The translations under genes were made by a program, and so were the position numbers. The notes under the pieces were generated by a model. The model saw only the letters and a list, made by a program, of their open reading frames with translations. It was not told the DNA's origin and did no database searches. This document shows, piece after piece, positions 7,683 through 16,100 of a stretch of 64,000 nucleotides of DNA (the stretch's first letter is position 1; each line of letters opens with the position of its first letter). The stretch is taken from assembly GCA_045636325.1 (NCBI GenBank), contig JAZTXH010000016.1, forward strand, positions 124,001 through 188,000. Direction: 5' to 3'. Source of the stretch: CAKSHP01 sp045636325 (lineage in GTDB: Bacteria > Bacillota > Clostridia > UBA1381 > UMGS1253).

Positions 7683-9062
7683 ATGGTTAAATCAAAAGCA
7701 GCATTTGTAGTATATGGTGTTCATAAGGACGGACTTTGTGACCCGGACGGAAATCTTTTTATCGATGAAGGTCTTATTCTAAATTCTAAAGAAGCATTAA
7801 AAAACCAAGGTGTTGAGCTTGTGACACCTGAGCTTATTATAGCAACTAAACAAGAAGCGAAAGAAATTATTCTTCCTCTTGCAAAGGATGACAGTATTGA
7901 TACTTTAGTTCTGTTTTCAGGAACATGGGTATGGGCAGCACATATGATAGCTGCAGTACGCGAATTTGCCAAAACAGGCAAAGGAATTGTTATATGGACT
8001 CACGACGGTTCACAGGGATGGCGTCCGGTTGGCGGCCTTGTGCTTAGTGCGGCACTTAATGAAGTTGGAATAAAACACAAATTTGTATATGGTGGCGCAG
8101 ATGATATTACTACAGTAAAAAGAGTTGCTAATTACTGTAAAGCATCTGCACTTAAAAAGAGTATGGAAATGACAACGCTTCGTTCATTTGGCGGACGCGG
8201 TATGGGTCAGACTTGCGGAGCTGCAGACCCATCACAGTGGATGCGTATGTTCGGAATTGATATCGATTCACGTGATACATACGAGCTTGTTGAAGCTGCA
8301 AAAAATATTCCTCAGGAAGAGGTAGATAAAATCTGTGATTACATAGATGCAAACTTTAAATCCAAGGTAGATCGTAATGACGGAAATTATCGTTCTATAC
8401 GCTTGTATCTTGCTCTTAAAGCACTTAAAGAAAAAGACGGATTTGATTATTATACAATTCAGTCTTTCCCCGGCATGGGCGATTACTATGCGGCAACTTG
8501 TTTTGCACAAAGTATGATGCTTAACGATGGGGTGCCAACCTCTACTCTATCTGATTTTAACACCTGCTTAACTTCAATTATGATTATGGGGCTTAGCAAA
8601 GAGCCTATCTATTACGGAGACCTTCAGCATGCAGATAAGAAGGCGGGAGAAATAAAAATTATCGGAGACGGCGCTATACCTCCATGTCTTGCAAATGAAG
8701 ATGGTGTTTATCTTGCCGGCCACGGAATTCCTACAGAGGGAGAAGCAGGAGGCCTTTCAATAGATCTCGTATGTAAGAGTGGAAAAGGTGTTATTGCACG
8801 CTTAAGCCGTATTAATGGTAAGTTTAAAATTGTTGTTGCTAGATGTGAAGTTTTCCAGCCTGCAAAAGAAGAACTTGAAAAGCGTCGCCATGAATGCGGT
8901 ATTCCTTTCTGGCCTCATGCTTTTGTTAAAGTTGAAGGTGATGTTGGTCAAATTATAGAAAATTGGAATAACGAATACGGATGTCTTGGTTACGGCGAAG
9001 ACCTTTATGACCAGATTGTTGATTTTGGCGAGATTATGGGTATTGAAGTTGTTGCATTTTAA
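7683..9062 (+). CDS. L-fucose/L-arabinose isomerase-family protein
   Basis: A 459-residue protein of the fucose/arabinose isomerase fold, by its overall layout and stretches such as LVLFSGTWVWAAHM near residue 78, SFGGRGMGQTCG near 165 and GHGIPTEGEAGG near 345. Family members are Mn-dependent cytoplasmic aldose-ketose isomerases. It is shorter than E. coli FucI (about 590 residues) and closer to the shorter FucI-like group. Placed before a sugar kinase and an aldolase, it most likely converts the aldose to the ketose that is then phosphorylated. Substrate not assigned. Confidence 0.8.
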   Translation: MVKSKAAFVVYGVHKDGLCDPDGNLFIDEGLILNSKEALKNQGVELVTPELIIATKQEAKEIILPLAKDDSIDTLVLFSGTWVWAAHMIAAVREFAKTGKGIVIWTHDGSQGWRPVGGLVLSAALNEVGIKHKFVYGGADDITTVKRVANYCKASALKKSMEMTTLRSFGGRGMGQTCGAADPSQWMRMFGIDIDSRDTYELVEAAKNIPQEEVDKICDYIDANFKSKVDRNDGNYRSIRLYLALKALKEKDGFDYYTIQSFPGMGDYYAATCFAQSMMLNDGVPTSTLSDFNTCLTSIMIMGLSKEPIYYGDLQHADKKAGEIKIIGDGAIPPCLANEDGVYLAGHGIPTEGEAGGLSIDLVCKSGKGVIARLSRINGKFKIVVARCEVFQPAKEELEKRRHECGIPFWPHAFVKVEGDVGQIIENWNNEYGCLGYGEDLYDQIVDFGEIMGIEVVAF

Positions 9063-9080
9063 AAGAAGGGAGCTTAGGCT

Positions 9081-10586
9081 ATGCTTATAGGCGGGCTTGA
9101 TGTAGGAACAACTGGAACAAAGCTTACAGTATATGATACATGTGGCTGTTTTGTAGAAAATGAATATGTAGAATATGATGTGTCAAGAAAAAATGGCGAA
9201 GACGAAATTGATGTGGATGTAATTTTTGCCGCTGTTTGCGATGTTATATCAAAAACAGTAAAAAAACATCCTGATCTCGCGGCAATAGGGGTTACAACCT
9301 TTGGCGAAACCTTTACAGTTCTTGATGAAAATAACAAGCCTTTATTTCCGGCTATGCTTTATACTGATCCAAGAGGAGAAGAAGAAAGCCTGTTGCTTTG
9401 CAATTCTATAGGTATTAAAAATCTAAGAAGCATAACCGGTGTTAACCCTCATCAAATGTATTCAATTCCTAAAATGATGTGGCTTAAGAATAAAAATCCC
9501 GAAGTGTTTGCAAAAGCAAAAAGAATACTTCTTATGGGCGATTATATAGTGTATATGCTTACAGGGAAAGCCCAGATAGATTATTCGCTTGCAGCAAGAA
9601 CTATGGCATTTGATATAGTTGAAAAGAAATGGAGCTCCCAGATTCTTAACTGTGCCGGCATAGATGAAAGTTTGTTATCCGTACCGGTTCCTACAGGCAC
9701 ACTTGCCGGAACTATATTAAATGACTTGGCAAAAAAGCTTGGGACCTCTGAAAATCTTAAGATTGTTACCGGATGTCATGACCAAATAGCCGCGGCTGTC
9801 GGAGCTGGAGTTTTTGAATCAGGACAAGCTGTTGACGGAACAGGAACAGTTGAATGCGTTACGCCTGTTTTTGACGGTATTCCTGATAATGATGGCATAT
9901 ATGATGGTGGGTATTCTGTAGTTCCGTATGTTTTTGAAAACAAATATGTTTGCTATGCCCTGTCATATGCCGGCGGTGCAACTTTGAAATGGTATAGAGA
10001 TTGTTTTGCAAAATACGAAAAGGAGCTTGCTTGTGAAACAGGCGAAAATGTGTATGCATTGCTTGATAAACAGGTATCATCAGCTCCTACGGATTTACTT
10101 GTGCTTCCTCACTTTGCCGGAGCGGCGACACCATACATGGATGTTAATGCAAAAGGTGCAATTATAGGTCTTACTTTTGAACATACAAGCGCAGATATTT
10201 ATAAGGCAATAATGGAAGGCGCAACTTATGAAATTATGATGAACACGGATCATCTTAGCAATTTTGGTATTAAAATTGATGAGTTATATGCAACAGGCGG
10301 TGGAGCATCGTCTCCGATATGGTTGCAGATTAAAGCGGATATCTTAAACAGACCTATAACAACACTTGAATCCCGTGAGGTAGGTGCCTGTGGAATATGT
10401 ATGCTTACAGCAGTCGCAGTAGGTGCTATAAATAACTTAGCTGAAGCAAAGAAATTGTTTGTAAAACAAAATAAAACGTATTATCCGCACGCTGAAAATT
10501 CAGCGAAATATAATAAAAACTTTGAAGCATATAAAATGATTTATGATGCAGTACGCCCTGTTATATCTAAGATTATGGAGGAATAA
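9081..10586 (+). CDS. FGGY-family carbohydrate kinase
   Basis: A 501-residue ASKHA-fold sugar kinase of xylulokinase size. It begins with the phosphate-1 loop GGLDVGTTGTKLTVYD, has the catalytic-Asp region TGCHDQIAAAVGAG near residue 235, the adenosine-region glycines YATGGGASSPIWLQ near 408 and a typical linker with TTFGETF. It phosphorylates a ketose with ATP in the cytoplasm. It starts 18 bases after the isomerase and its stop is 3 bases from the aldolase start, so the three enzymes are tightly coupled. Confidence 0.88.
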   Translation: MLIGGLDVGTTGTKLTVYDTCGCFVENEYVEYDVSRKNGEDEIDVDVIFAAVCDVISKTVKKHPDLAAIGVTTFGETFTVLDENNKPLFPAMLYTDPRGEEESLLLCNSIGIKNLRSITGVNPHQMYSIPKMMWLKNKNPEVFAKAKRILLMGDYIVYMLTGKAQIDYSLAARTMAFDIVEKKWSSQILNCAGIDESLLSVPVPTGTLAGTILNDLAKKLGTSENLKIVTGCHDQIAAAVGAGVFESGQAVDGTGTVECVTPVFDGIPDNDGIYDGGYSVVPYVFENKYVCYALSYAGGATLKWYRDCFAKYEKELACETGENVYALLDKQVSSAPTDLLVLPHFAGAATPYMDVNAKGAIIGLTFEHTSADIYKAIMEGATYEIMMNTDHLSNFGIKIDELYATGGGASSPIWLQIKADILNRPITTLESREVGACGICMLTAVAVGAINNLAEAKKLFVKQNKTYYPHAENSAKYNKNFEAYKMIYDAVRPVISKIMEE

Positions 10587-10589
10587 ACA

Positions 10590-11435
10590 ATGCTTGTAAC
10601 ATTAAAAGAAATTTTAAAAATTGCCAACGAACGAAAGTGCGCAATTGGCTCATTTAACACACCAAATATGGCAACTATTAAAGCTGTTATTGGCGGGGCA
10701 GAGGAAATGAATGAACCTGTAATAATAATGCATGCACAGGTGCACGAAGAAATGGGTGTTTGCAAGATGAGTGAGATTGCGCCTGTTATGCTTAATATGG
10801 CAGATAAAGCAAAGGTACCGGTATGTGTGCATCTTGACCACGGCACAGACCTTGGATATGTTAAAAAAGCAATTGAATCAGGGTTTACCTCTGTAATGTA
10901 TGATGGTTCAGAACTTCAAACATTTATGAATTATGTAAATACTTCTGTTGCCGTAAAACTTGCAGAAAAAACGGGTGCATCCGTAGAGGCAGAAATTGGT
11001 TCTATGGGCAAACGTGAAGGCGGCGGAGGAGAGGGAACAAGTATTTATACTGACCCTGATGAAGCAAAAGATTTTGCAGAAAAAACAGGTATAGATGCAC
11101 TTGCGTGTGCATTTGGAACTGCACACGGTATGTATTTAAAAAAACCGAAGCTTGATTTTGAAAGATTGGAAACAATAAAATCAAAGGTTCAAATTCCTCT
11201 TGTAATGCATGGCGGCTCAGGCGTTAGCCCTGAGGATTATACAAGAGCCATAAAGTGTGGAATACGTAAAATAAATTACTATACATATATGGCAAATGCA
11301 GGAGGTCGTGCGGTAGAAAAGCTGTTTAGAAAGACCTATTATCATGATATAGAGTTAGCTGCTATTGAAGCTATGAAAGATGATGTTAAAACAGCAATAA
11401 ATGTATTTTCAGGGCAGAATAGACCTGGATTGTAA
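10590..11435 (+). CDS. Class II (zinc) ketose-bisphosphate aldolase family protein
   Basis: A 281-residue aldolase of the Fba/GatY/KbaY family. It has the metal-site HLDHGTD near residue 80, the EAEIGSMGKREGG segment, the GTAHGMY and VMHGGSGV histidine motifs and the terminal KINYYTYM region. It cleaves a phosphorylated ketose to dihydroxyacetone phosphate and an aldehyde. The usual L-fucose route uses an unrelated FucA aldolase, so this operon pairs a fucose-isomerase-like enzyme with an Fba-type aldolase. No transporter is in the operon. Substrate unknown. Confidence 0.88.
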   Translation: MLVTLKEILKIANERKCAIGSFNTPNMATIKAVIGGAEEMNEPVIIMHAQVHEEMGVCKMSEIAPVMLNMADKAKVPVCVHLDHGTDLGYVKKAIESGFTSVMYDGSELQTFMNYVNTSVAVKLAEKTGASVEAEIGSMGKREGGGGEGTSIYTDPDEAKDFAEKTGIDALACAFGTAHGMYLKKPKLDFERLETIKSKVQIPLVMHGGSGVSPEDYTRAIKCGIRKINYYTYMANAGGRAVEKLFRKTYYHDIELAAIEAMKDDVKTAINVFSGQNRPGL

Positions 11436-11446
11436 ATAAAAGTTTA

Positions 11447-11486
11447 AAATGACAATATTCAATAATTGATTATTGTCATTTTTTAT
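11447..11486 (+). terminator. Terminator of the sugar operon
   Basis: AATGACAATA (11448-11457) pairs with TATTGTCATT (11471-11480), followed by a T run, 12 bases after the aldolase stop. Confidence 0.85.
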
Positions 11487-11497
11487 TGGTTGTGTTA

Positions 11498-11690
11498 GAA
11501 TAGATTTAACAAGGTTAAATCTATTCAGTGAATTGCCTTCGGCATGAATTGAAATCTATGATTCATGAATTGAGTCTTACGGCTCATGAATTGCACCTAT
11601 TGGTGCATTAAGGCAATTCACTTCATGGAGCAATAGCGAGAATTCATGGCGGAACGCCAATTAATGACAAGGTCGTTGTCAATTCATTAT
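11498..11690. repeat. Array of short palindromes joined by ATGAATT-type spacers
   Basis: A perfect 13-bp hairpin (GAATAGATTTAAC with its complement, 11498-11526) is followed by a chain of small stem-loops: GCCTTCGGC, GAGTCTTACGGCTC, GCACCTATTGGTGC, GGCGGAACGCC and GACAAGGTCGTTGTC. Most are joined by an ATGAATTG-like linker. The outer TGAATTGCC and GGCAATTCA also pair. The layout resembles REP/MITE-like stem-loop elements. From 11691 to 11901 I see only AT-rich non-coding sequence with small dyads and no gene. Confidence 0.7.
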
Positions 11691-11901
11691 GATTTTTAAT
11701 CTTGAACACTATTCATTAGGGACCAAAGGCGAAACCTTAGTATTTATGCGGGTTTGCGGAGTTGCGGTTCACTTTTGTTTGCTATAAAATCAGCAAATAA
11801 CAACTCGAATTTCGAAAGGTGGTAGGTATTTATCATAAATATTCGCTGTAAGCGATGAGAACTTTAGTTCTTATAAAAATTAAAAACAAGTATGTTTTTT
11901 T

Positions 11902-11936
11902 GGCAGACTATAGAAAACTATAGTCTGCCATTTTTT
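11902..11936 (+). terminator. Perfect 12-bp terminator hairpin upstream of the accessory region
   Basis: GGCAGACTATAG, loop AAAA, perfect complement, then A and six T. No gene sits immediately before it, so it may end transcripts entering from the repeat array. Confidence 0.8.
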
Positions 11937-11978
11937 GTATCAGTTATTAAAATTTTGAAAAATTAGGAGGATTAAAAA

Positions 11979-12644
11979 ATGGTTGAATATTTTGTAACAA
12001 AAGGAAAATTGGTAGTAAGAAACGGTGAGCCACTTGTGATGGCGGATGTAGAAACAAAAGCACTTTCACAGCCAGAGTTCATTTTATGGACAAGTCTGCA
12101 TTGGAATGTATTAAATCGGGAATCGCTCAAAACAGAGTTTGACAGAAGAATGAGAAAATACAATCTAAACTTAGATGTTTCGTTTGAGCAGACACTTTCA
12201 AGACTTAAAACCAGAGGGCTTGTGGCATCAAAGTCAGATTATCTTGCAGTTGATGCGCTGTACAATCTGGTAAAGGATTTGTATGTGGTTCCCCTTGGAA
12301 CAGTCAATGTATTTAAAAAGGCAATGATGTTTGGAGCTATGCTTATCAATGGAGTTCCCTTTGATAAATGCAGAGAGGCTATGAATGATTTCAATCTAAA
12401 GCGCCTTGAAAAACAAATTGTTGGTTTTTTAAAAAGACTTAAAGTCTCAGGGGCAGAGCTTATCCGCATCAACGATAAAGATTTATGGAATATAAAGTCT
12501 GAAGAAGATATTGTTCCGCTTGCGTACGATGAGCACGAAGATATGAATTCTCTGGGGAACAGTACAAGATTTTCAAAGGACAAAAACAAAGTCCTTGAAG
12601 CAATCGTGAATCTGTACTTAAAGAAACAAATTGTATTTGAATAA
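11979..12644 (+). CDS. Uncharacterised 221-residue accessory protein
   Basis: I do not recognise this protein. It has no signal peptide or membrane segment, is rich in charged residues and contains helix-rich stretches such as LKTEFDRRMRKYN near residue 50 and SRLKTRGLVASKSDYL near 70, which could form a winged-helix fold. AGGAGG stands 7 bases before the ATG. It precedes a secreted CuAO-N protein and the duplicated replication module. An accessory or mobile-element function is likely by location only. Confidence 0.7.
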   Translation: MVEYFVTKGKLVVRNGEPLVMADVETKALSQPEFILWTSLHWNVLNRESLKTEFDRRMRKYNLNLDVSFEQTLSRLKTRGLVASKSDYLAVDALYNLVKDLYVVPLGTVNVFKKAMMFGAMLINGVPFDKCREAMNDFNLKRLEKQIVGFLKRLKVSGAELIRINDKDLWNIKSEEDIVPLAYDEHEDMNSLGNSTRFSKDKNKVLEAIVNLYLKKQIVFE

Positions 12645-12663
12645 TAGAAAGGTTTGGTGAATT

Positions 12664-13314
12664 ATGAAAAGGGCAGTAAGTATTTTATTAATGGTTGTAA
12701 TGATGACAATGTGCATGAGCGTATCAGCTCAAAGCAATGTAAAAGTAACGCTCGACGGAAATGAGATTTCTTTTCCTGATGCAAAACCCTTTATTGATCA
12801 GCGGGATAGAGTTTTAGTACCAATCAGATTTGTATCAGAGGCACTCGGTGCTCTGGTAGATTGGGAAAACAAATCAAGAACTGCAGTTATTAAACAAGAT
12901 GACGATGAAATCCGTTATACAGTTTATCAGCCAATGGCATACTTAAACGGCGAAATGATGGTTATGGATACATACGGAATTTTGAAAGACCAGAGAACTA
13001 TGGTTCCTATAAGATTTATTTCTGAACTTTTGGGCTGTGATGTTGCCTGGGATGAAAATAACTCAACAGTTATTATTACATCTCCAAAGGATGCAGTTGA
13101 GTTCCCTGAACCTCAGATTTCTGTAAATTATCCAAAGAGTATTTCAGACAAAAGACTTCTTTGGATTAATATTGACAATTACAGAGATTTTGAGCGCAGC
13201 GGTAATTATGAATTTAAAGTTGAGTTTATAAATCCTGTGCAGTTCAATACATACGAACAGGATGAGGGAGCAATCAACGGTTGGCAAAAGTATTCAAGAT
13301 GCAATTTTGTATAA
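12664..13314 (+). CDS. Secreted protein with copper-amine-oxidase-N-like domain, frame lost at its C-terminus
   Basis: A 216-residue product with a cleavable signal peptide (residues 1-22, ending VSAQS). Two copies of the family motif follow: DRVLVPIRFVSEALGA near residue 55 and RTMVPIRFISELLG near 115, each with a W-x-tail strand. In Clostridia such domains occur on exported proteins. The last residues run over the start of a DUF6100-like segment in another frame (bases 13290-13585). The gene therefore looks fused by deletion to the duplicated module, or frameshifted. Confidence 0.75.
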   Translation: MKRAVSILLMVVMMTMCMSVSAQSNVKVTLDGNEISFPDAKPFIDQRDRVLVPIRFVSEALGALVDWENKSRTAVIKQDDDEIRYTVYQPMAYLNGEMMVMDTYGILKDQRTMVPIRFISELLGCDVAWDENNSTVIITSPKDAVEFPEPQISVNYPKSISDKRLLWINIDNYRDFERSGNYEFKVEFINPVQFNTYEQDEGAINGWQKYSRCNFV

Positions 13315-13585
13315 CTGTGAATCTGTTGCTATTGACGAAAAGGTTATGATGTGTATTGAATTTGTATATAGTGAAGATTACGACAGAATATTAAGAGGTG
13401 ACCACGACAATAAGGAAGTTAAACAGGTAATTGACGCAATTTCAAGTTTTGTTGTGACAAATGACAGTGATTATTATTTAAGCATTTGTCAAATTTCCTC
13501 TGTAGGTAAGTATAGTCATACAAAGGTTTATGTAATGCCTGAAAAAGACTTTGGAGAGTTCTTTTTGAAACATCAAAACAAGTAA
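13290..13585 (+). pseudogene. 5'-truncated DUF6100-like remnant
   Basis: The frame from about 13290 encodes a C-terminal part closely matching residues 120-223 of the intact protein at 15257-15928 (shared RGDHDNKEVKQVIDAI and HTKVYVMPEKDF). Its N-terminal half is missing and is replaced by the CuAO-N-like gene in another frame. An ATG at 13262 lies inside that gene and is probably not a native start. It is the first element of the decayed copy of the duplicated module. Confidence 0.7.
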
Positions 13586-13644
13586 ATGAATATCCAAAAA
13601 CCGTATCACAAAACGGCGTTTTAAAGACAAATTTTTGCGACGTG

Positions 13645-13689
13645 GAGAAAAGGCCGTAAAAACGGGATTTCCGAGGCCTTTTCTCCAAA
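13645..13689 (+). terminator. Hairpin between module genes, copy 1
   Basis: TGGAGAAAAGGCC (13645-13657) is perfectly complementary to GGCCTTTTCTCCA (13677-13689). The next bases are A-rich, so it may act as an attenuator or processing hairpin. Copy 2 has a weaker version at 15997-16037. Confidence 0.6.
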
Positions 13690-13745
13690 TAAAAAAGACC
13701 GTAAATAAGGAACTTGGATTAAAATAAGCAGGTGAAAGTAAAACT

Positions 13746-14882
13746 ATGATAAGAGAGCAGACAATAGAATATAAGATAGTAAGTTTAATAGGATTAGCAG
13801 GAGAAGTACAGACAGAAGAGTTATATAAATTGAAATATGGAAAAGAGTATATAAGGAAAACGATAAGTAAGTTAATAACAAATAAATATATTAAAGTATA
13901 TAAATTCAATAATAAAAAATATTTAAGATTAACGGTATCGTGTAAAAGATATTTAAAAGAATACCATTCAGATAGATTTGAAAATATGTTTGATGGAGCG
14001 AGCAGGACCAATAAGGTGAGAAATGATGAACACAGAGGGATAAGGAATCACAGACTCGCTGAAATATTAATTCTCTTAGACCTTGCAGACATAAAAATTT
14101 TTGCGGATGAAAAAAGCCTGATGGAAAAAACTCTTGGATTTGAAAGAAGAAACGGCACAGACTTAACAGACTATTGTGCAGAGAAAAACACAGCAGAGTT
14201 TTATACGGCAGATGAATTAAAAGCAGCAGGATTATTTAAGAATGCAAGAACGTCAAGAGCAATGGGAGTTATCTTCTCTTATCCAGAGGTTTATATAATA
14301 TATAATTTTGGCGATGAGGTTTTGAAAATGGAGAATAAAACTGAGGAATCATTTTTCTCCAAAGCAAAATTGGCATTTTATTTTGAACTGCAGGAAAAAC
14401 ACTATTATGAATTTCCAAGAATTATTTATGTAGGAAACAGTATGGATCTTGCAAATAAGATTATGAACGCAAGAAAAGGAGCAGTAAAAAAGATATTTAA
14501 CTCATGGACGGACTATCCGCATGTTCTCTTCATTGATGCATCAAATCACGCTCCTGAGCAACTTAAATATATTATAAACGCTACTCGTAGAGATGAAATA
14601 AAGGATGTTATATATAATAATTTTGGCGGAGATAACGAAGCTTTATATGTTGCCAATACAATGGATCACAAAACTGAAATTATGGATTGCACCAATTTCA
14701 ATCTCGTAGCTATTAATCTTTATAAAAGAGAAAGAGAAAGTTATGATGAAAAAACTAAAAAAATAATAGTTGTCAGCATTGATTATCAATTTCCTTACAT
14801 GAAAAAATATTTCAGAAAAAAAAGAGATGTTGAACACTATCAGATTATTTCAGAAGATATATATGGAACGGGGGACACCTGA
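13746..14882 (+). CDS. Winged-helix mobile-element protein, copy 1
   Basis: A 378-residue protein clearly homologous to the product of 16101-17237. The N-terminal 80 residues (IGLAGEVQTEELYKL, then KTISKLITNKYIKVYK) form a likely winged-helix DNA-binding domain. The remainder contains conserved stretches such as TAEFYTADELK and NARTSRAMGVI, and no recognised catalytic motif. Its place beside DUF6100 and DUF6017 genes fits plasmid or integrative-element replication control. A link to the replication-relaxation family is possible but not shown. The following start codon has mutated to CTG. Confidence 0.75.
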   Translation: MIREQTIEYKIVSLIGLAGEVQTEELYKLKYGKEYIRKTISKLITNKYIKVYKFNNKKYLRLTVSCKRYLKEYHSDRFENMFDGASRTNKVRNDEHRGIRNHRLAEILILLDLADIKIFADEKSLMEKTLGFERRNGTDLTDYCAEKNTAEFYTADELKAAGLFKNARTSRAMGVIFSYPEVYIIYNFGDEVLKMENKTEESFFSKAKLAFYFELQEKHYYEFPRIIYVGNSMDLANKIMNARKGAVKKIFNSWTDYPHVLFIDASNHAPEQLKYIINATRRDEIKDVIYNNFGGDNEALYVANTMDHKTEIMDCTNFNLVAINLYKRERESYDEKTKKIIVVSIDYQFPYMKKYFRKKRDVEHYQIISEDIYGTGDT

Positions 14883-15235
14883 CAACAAAATATACAATTA
14901 AAAAGAAAAGAATTTTGTGTAGATACCCAAAATAGTATTTTGACAAGTCCCGATATAAGCCTTAAAGCAAAAGGTATGCTTGCTCTGAGGCTTTCACTTC
15001 TGGGTAACTGAAAATTTAAGAATAAAACTTACAGGAGAAATTAATGAGTATCTTTTCGTAGAAGAATTAAAAATGCCGTATGAAATAGAAAAATACATTG
15101 AATAAAGAGAATCCAGAGACGGATTTTTTAGTTCTTGTAAAACCAGAGCAAGAAATTCCAGTTCTGGATAATCCTTTACTGGAGTTTCCAATGTAGGATA
15201 TCCCAGAAGAGGAAAATGCTGACACATATAAATAA
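14881..15235 (+). pseudogene. Decayed DUF6017-type replication protein gene, copy 1
   Basis: Fragments match the intact gene at 17234-18190. LTSPDISLKAKGMLAL corresponds to LSDPDISLKAKAVLTI, and a later piece IPVLDNPLLEFPM corresponds to its ENPVLDNPSMEIPS linker. The ATG is lost (CTG), stops interrupt the frame (after LLGN and before DIPEEE), and the central and C-terminal domains are deleted. This accounts for the gene-free stretch before 15257. Confidence 0.85.
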
Positions 15236-15256
15236 ATAGTAACGGAGGAGTAAAAA

Positions 15257-15928
15257 ATGATCTACAAAAATATTGACACAAGCAGTGTAAAAGCGGAATT
15301 GGATTTTGATCAAATTCAAAGCGATTTGGCAAAGTTCAAAAGCCACACGTCGATGCCGCAAGATGATGTAATAACACTTATGAATTATATCGACAAATTT
15401 GAGCGATTGATAGCAGACAAAGATTATAATGAGCTTGAATACAGTGCGGAGTGTTTTATGTGTAATCTTCGCGACATTCTGGCAAATGTAAAACAAGAGC
15501 CGAGAAAAAGAGCACTTACTAAATGTGCAGATAGAATGGGCATAACAGTACAGAAAACAAATGGCGTTCTGGAAATAACATTACCTATGATACTGCCGAA
15601 GAAAACAAAAACAAAAGCAGACTATTTATTCGATCCGATATTTCACGCGATGGAAGAATTTTCGAAAAACGAACCTCTTTTTATAAAAGAAAAAGCAATG
15701 ATGTGCATCGAATTTATCTACGATAAAAATAAGAAAAATATTCCGCGTGGTGACCACGACAATAAGGAAGTCAAGCAGGTAATTGATGCAATTGCCTCCT
15801 TTGTTGTACGGGATGACAGTGATGACTATTTAAGTCTTTGCCAGATTTCGTCTGAAGGTGATTATAATCACACAAAGGTTTATGTTATGCCCGAAAAAGA
15901 TTTTGCAGAATTCTTTTTGAATCATTAA
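15257..15928 (+). CDS. DUF6100-family protein, intact copy
   Basis: A 223-residue soluble protein. I recognise the DUF6100 pattern by the ITLPMILPKK strand near residue 110, LFDPIFHAMEEF, the invariant RGDHDNKEVKQV near 168 and the terminal VYVMPEKDFAEFF. The molecular role is unknown. In Clostridia this family sits in plasmid-like and integrative elements near DUF6017 proteins, as here. AACGGAGGAG stands 5 bases before the ATG. The C-terminal half is duplicated as a remnant at 13290-13585. Confidence 0.8.
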   Translation: MIYKNIDTSSVKAELDFDQIQSDLAKFKSHTSMPQDDVITLMNYIDKFERLIADKDYNELEYSAECFMCNLRDILANVKQEPRKRALTKCADRMGITVQKTNGVLEITLPMILPKKTKTKADYLFDPIFHAMEEFSKNEPLFIKEKAMMCIEFIYDKNKKNIPRGDHDNKEVKQVIDAIASFVVRDDSDDYLSLCQISSEGDYNHTKVYVMPEKDFAEFFLNH

Positions 15929-15996
15929 AATAGTTAGAAAATGCCGCAAAAACCGTATCACAAAACGGCGTTTTTAATCGAAAATTTTGTGACATG

Positions 15997-16037
15997 GCGA
16001 AAAGCCCATAAAACCGGGATTTTCGAGGCTTTTTCTC
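15997..16037 (+). terminator. Hairpin between module genes, copy 2
   Basis: GCGAAAAGCC and GGCTTTTTCTC form an imperfect stem at the same place as the perfect stem of copy 1, about 70 bases after the DUF6100 gene. Confidence 0.45.
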
Positions 16038-16100
16038 TGATAAAAAAAGACCGTAAATAAGAAGATTGGATAAAAATAAAGCAAAGGAGTGAAAACAGAT

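Noticed and set aside
11498..11690. Possible CRISPR array
   Set aside because: The hairpins differ from each other, spacing is far too short and irregular, and no cas genes are present.
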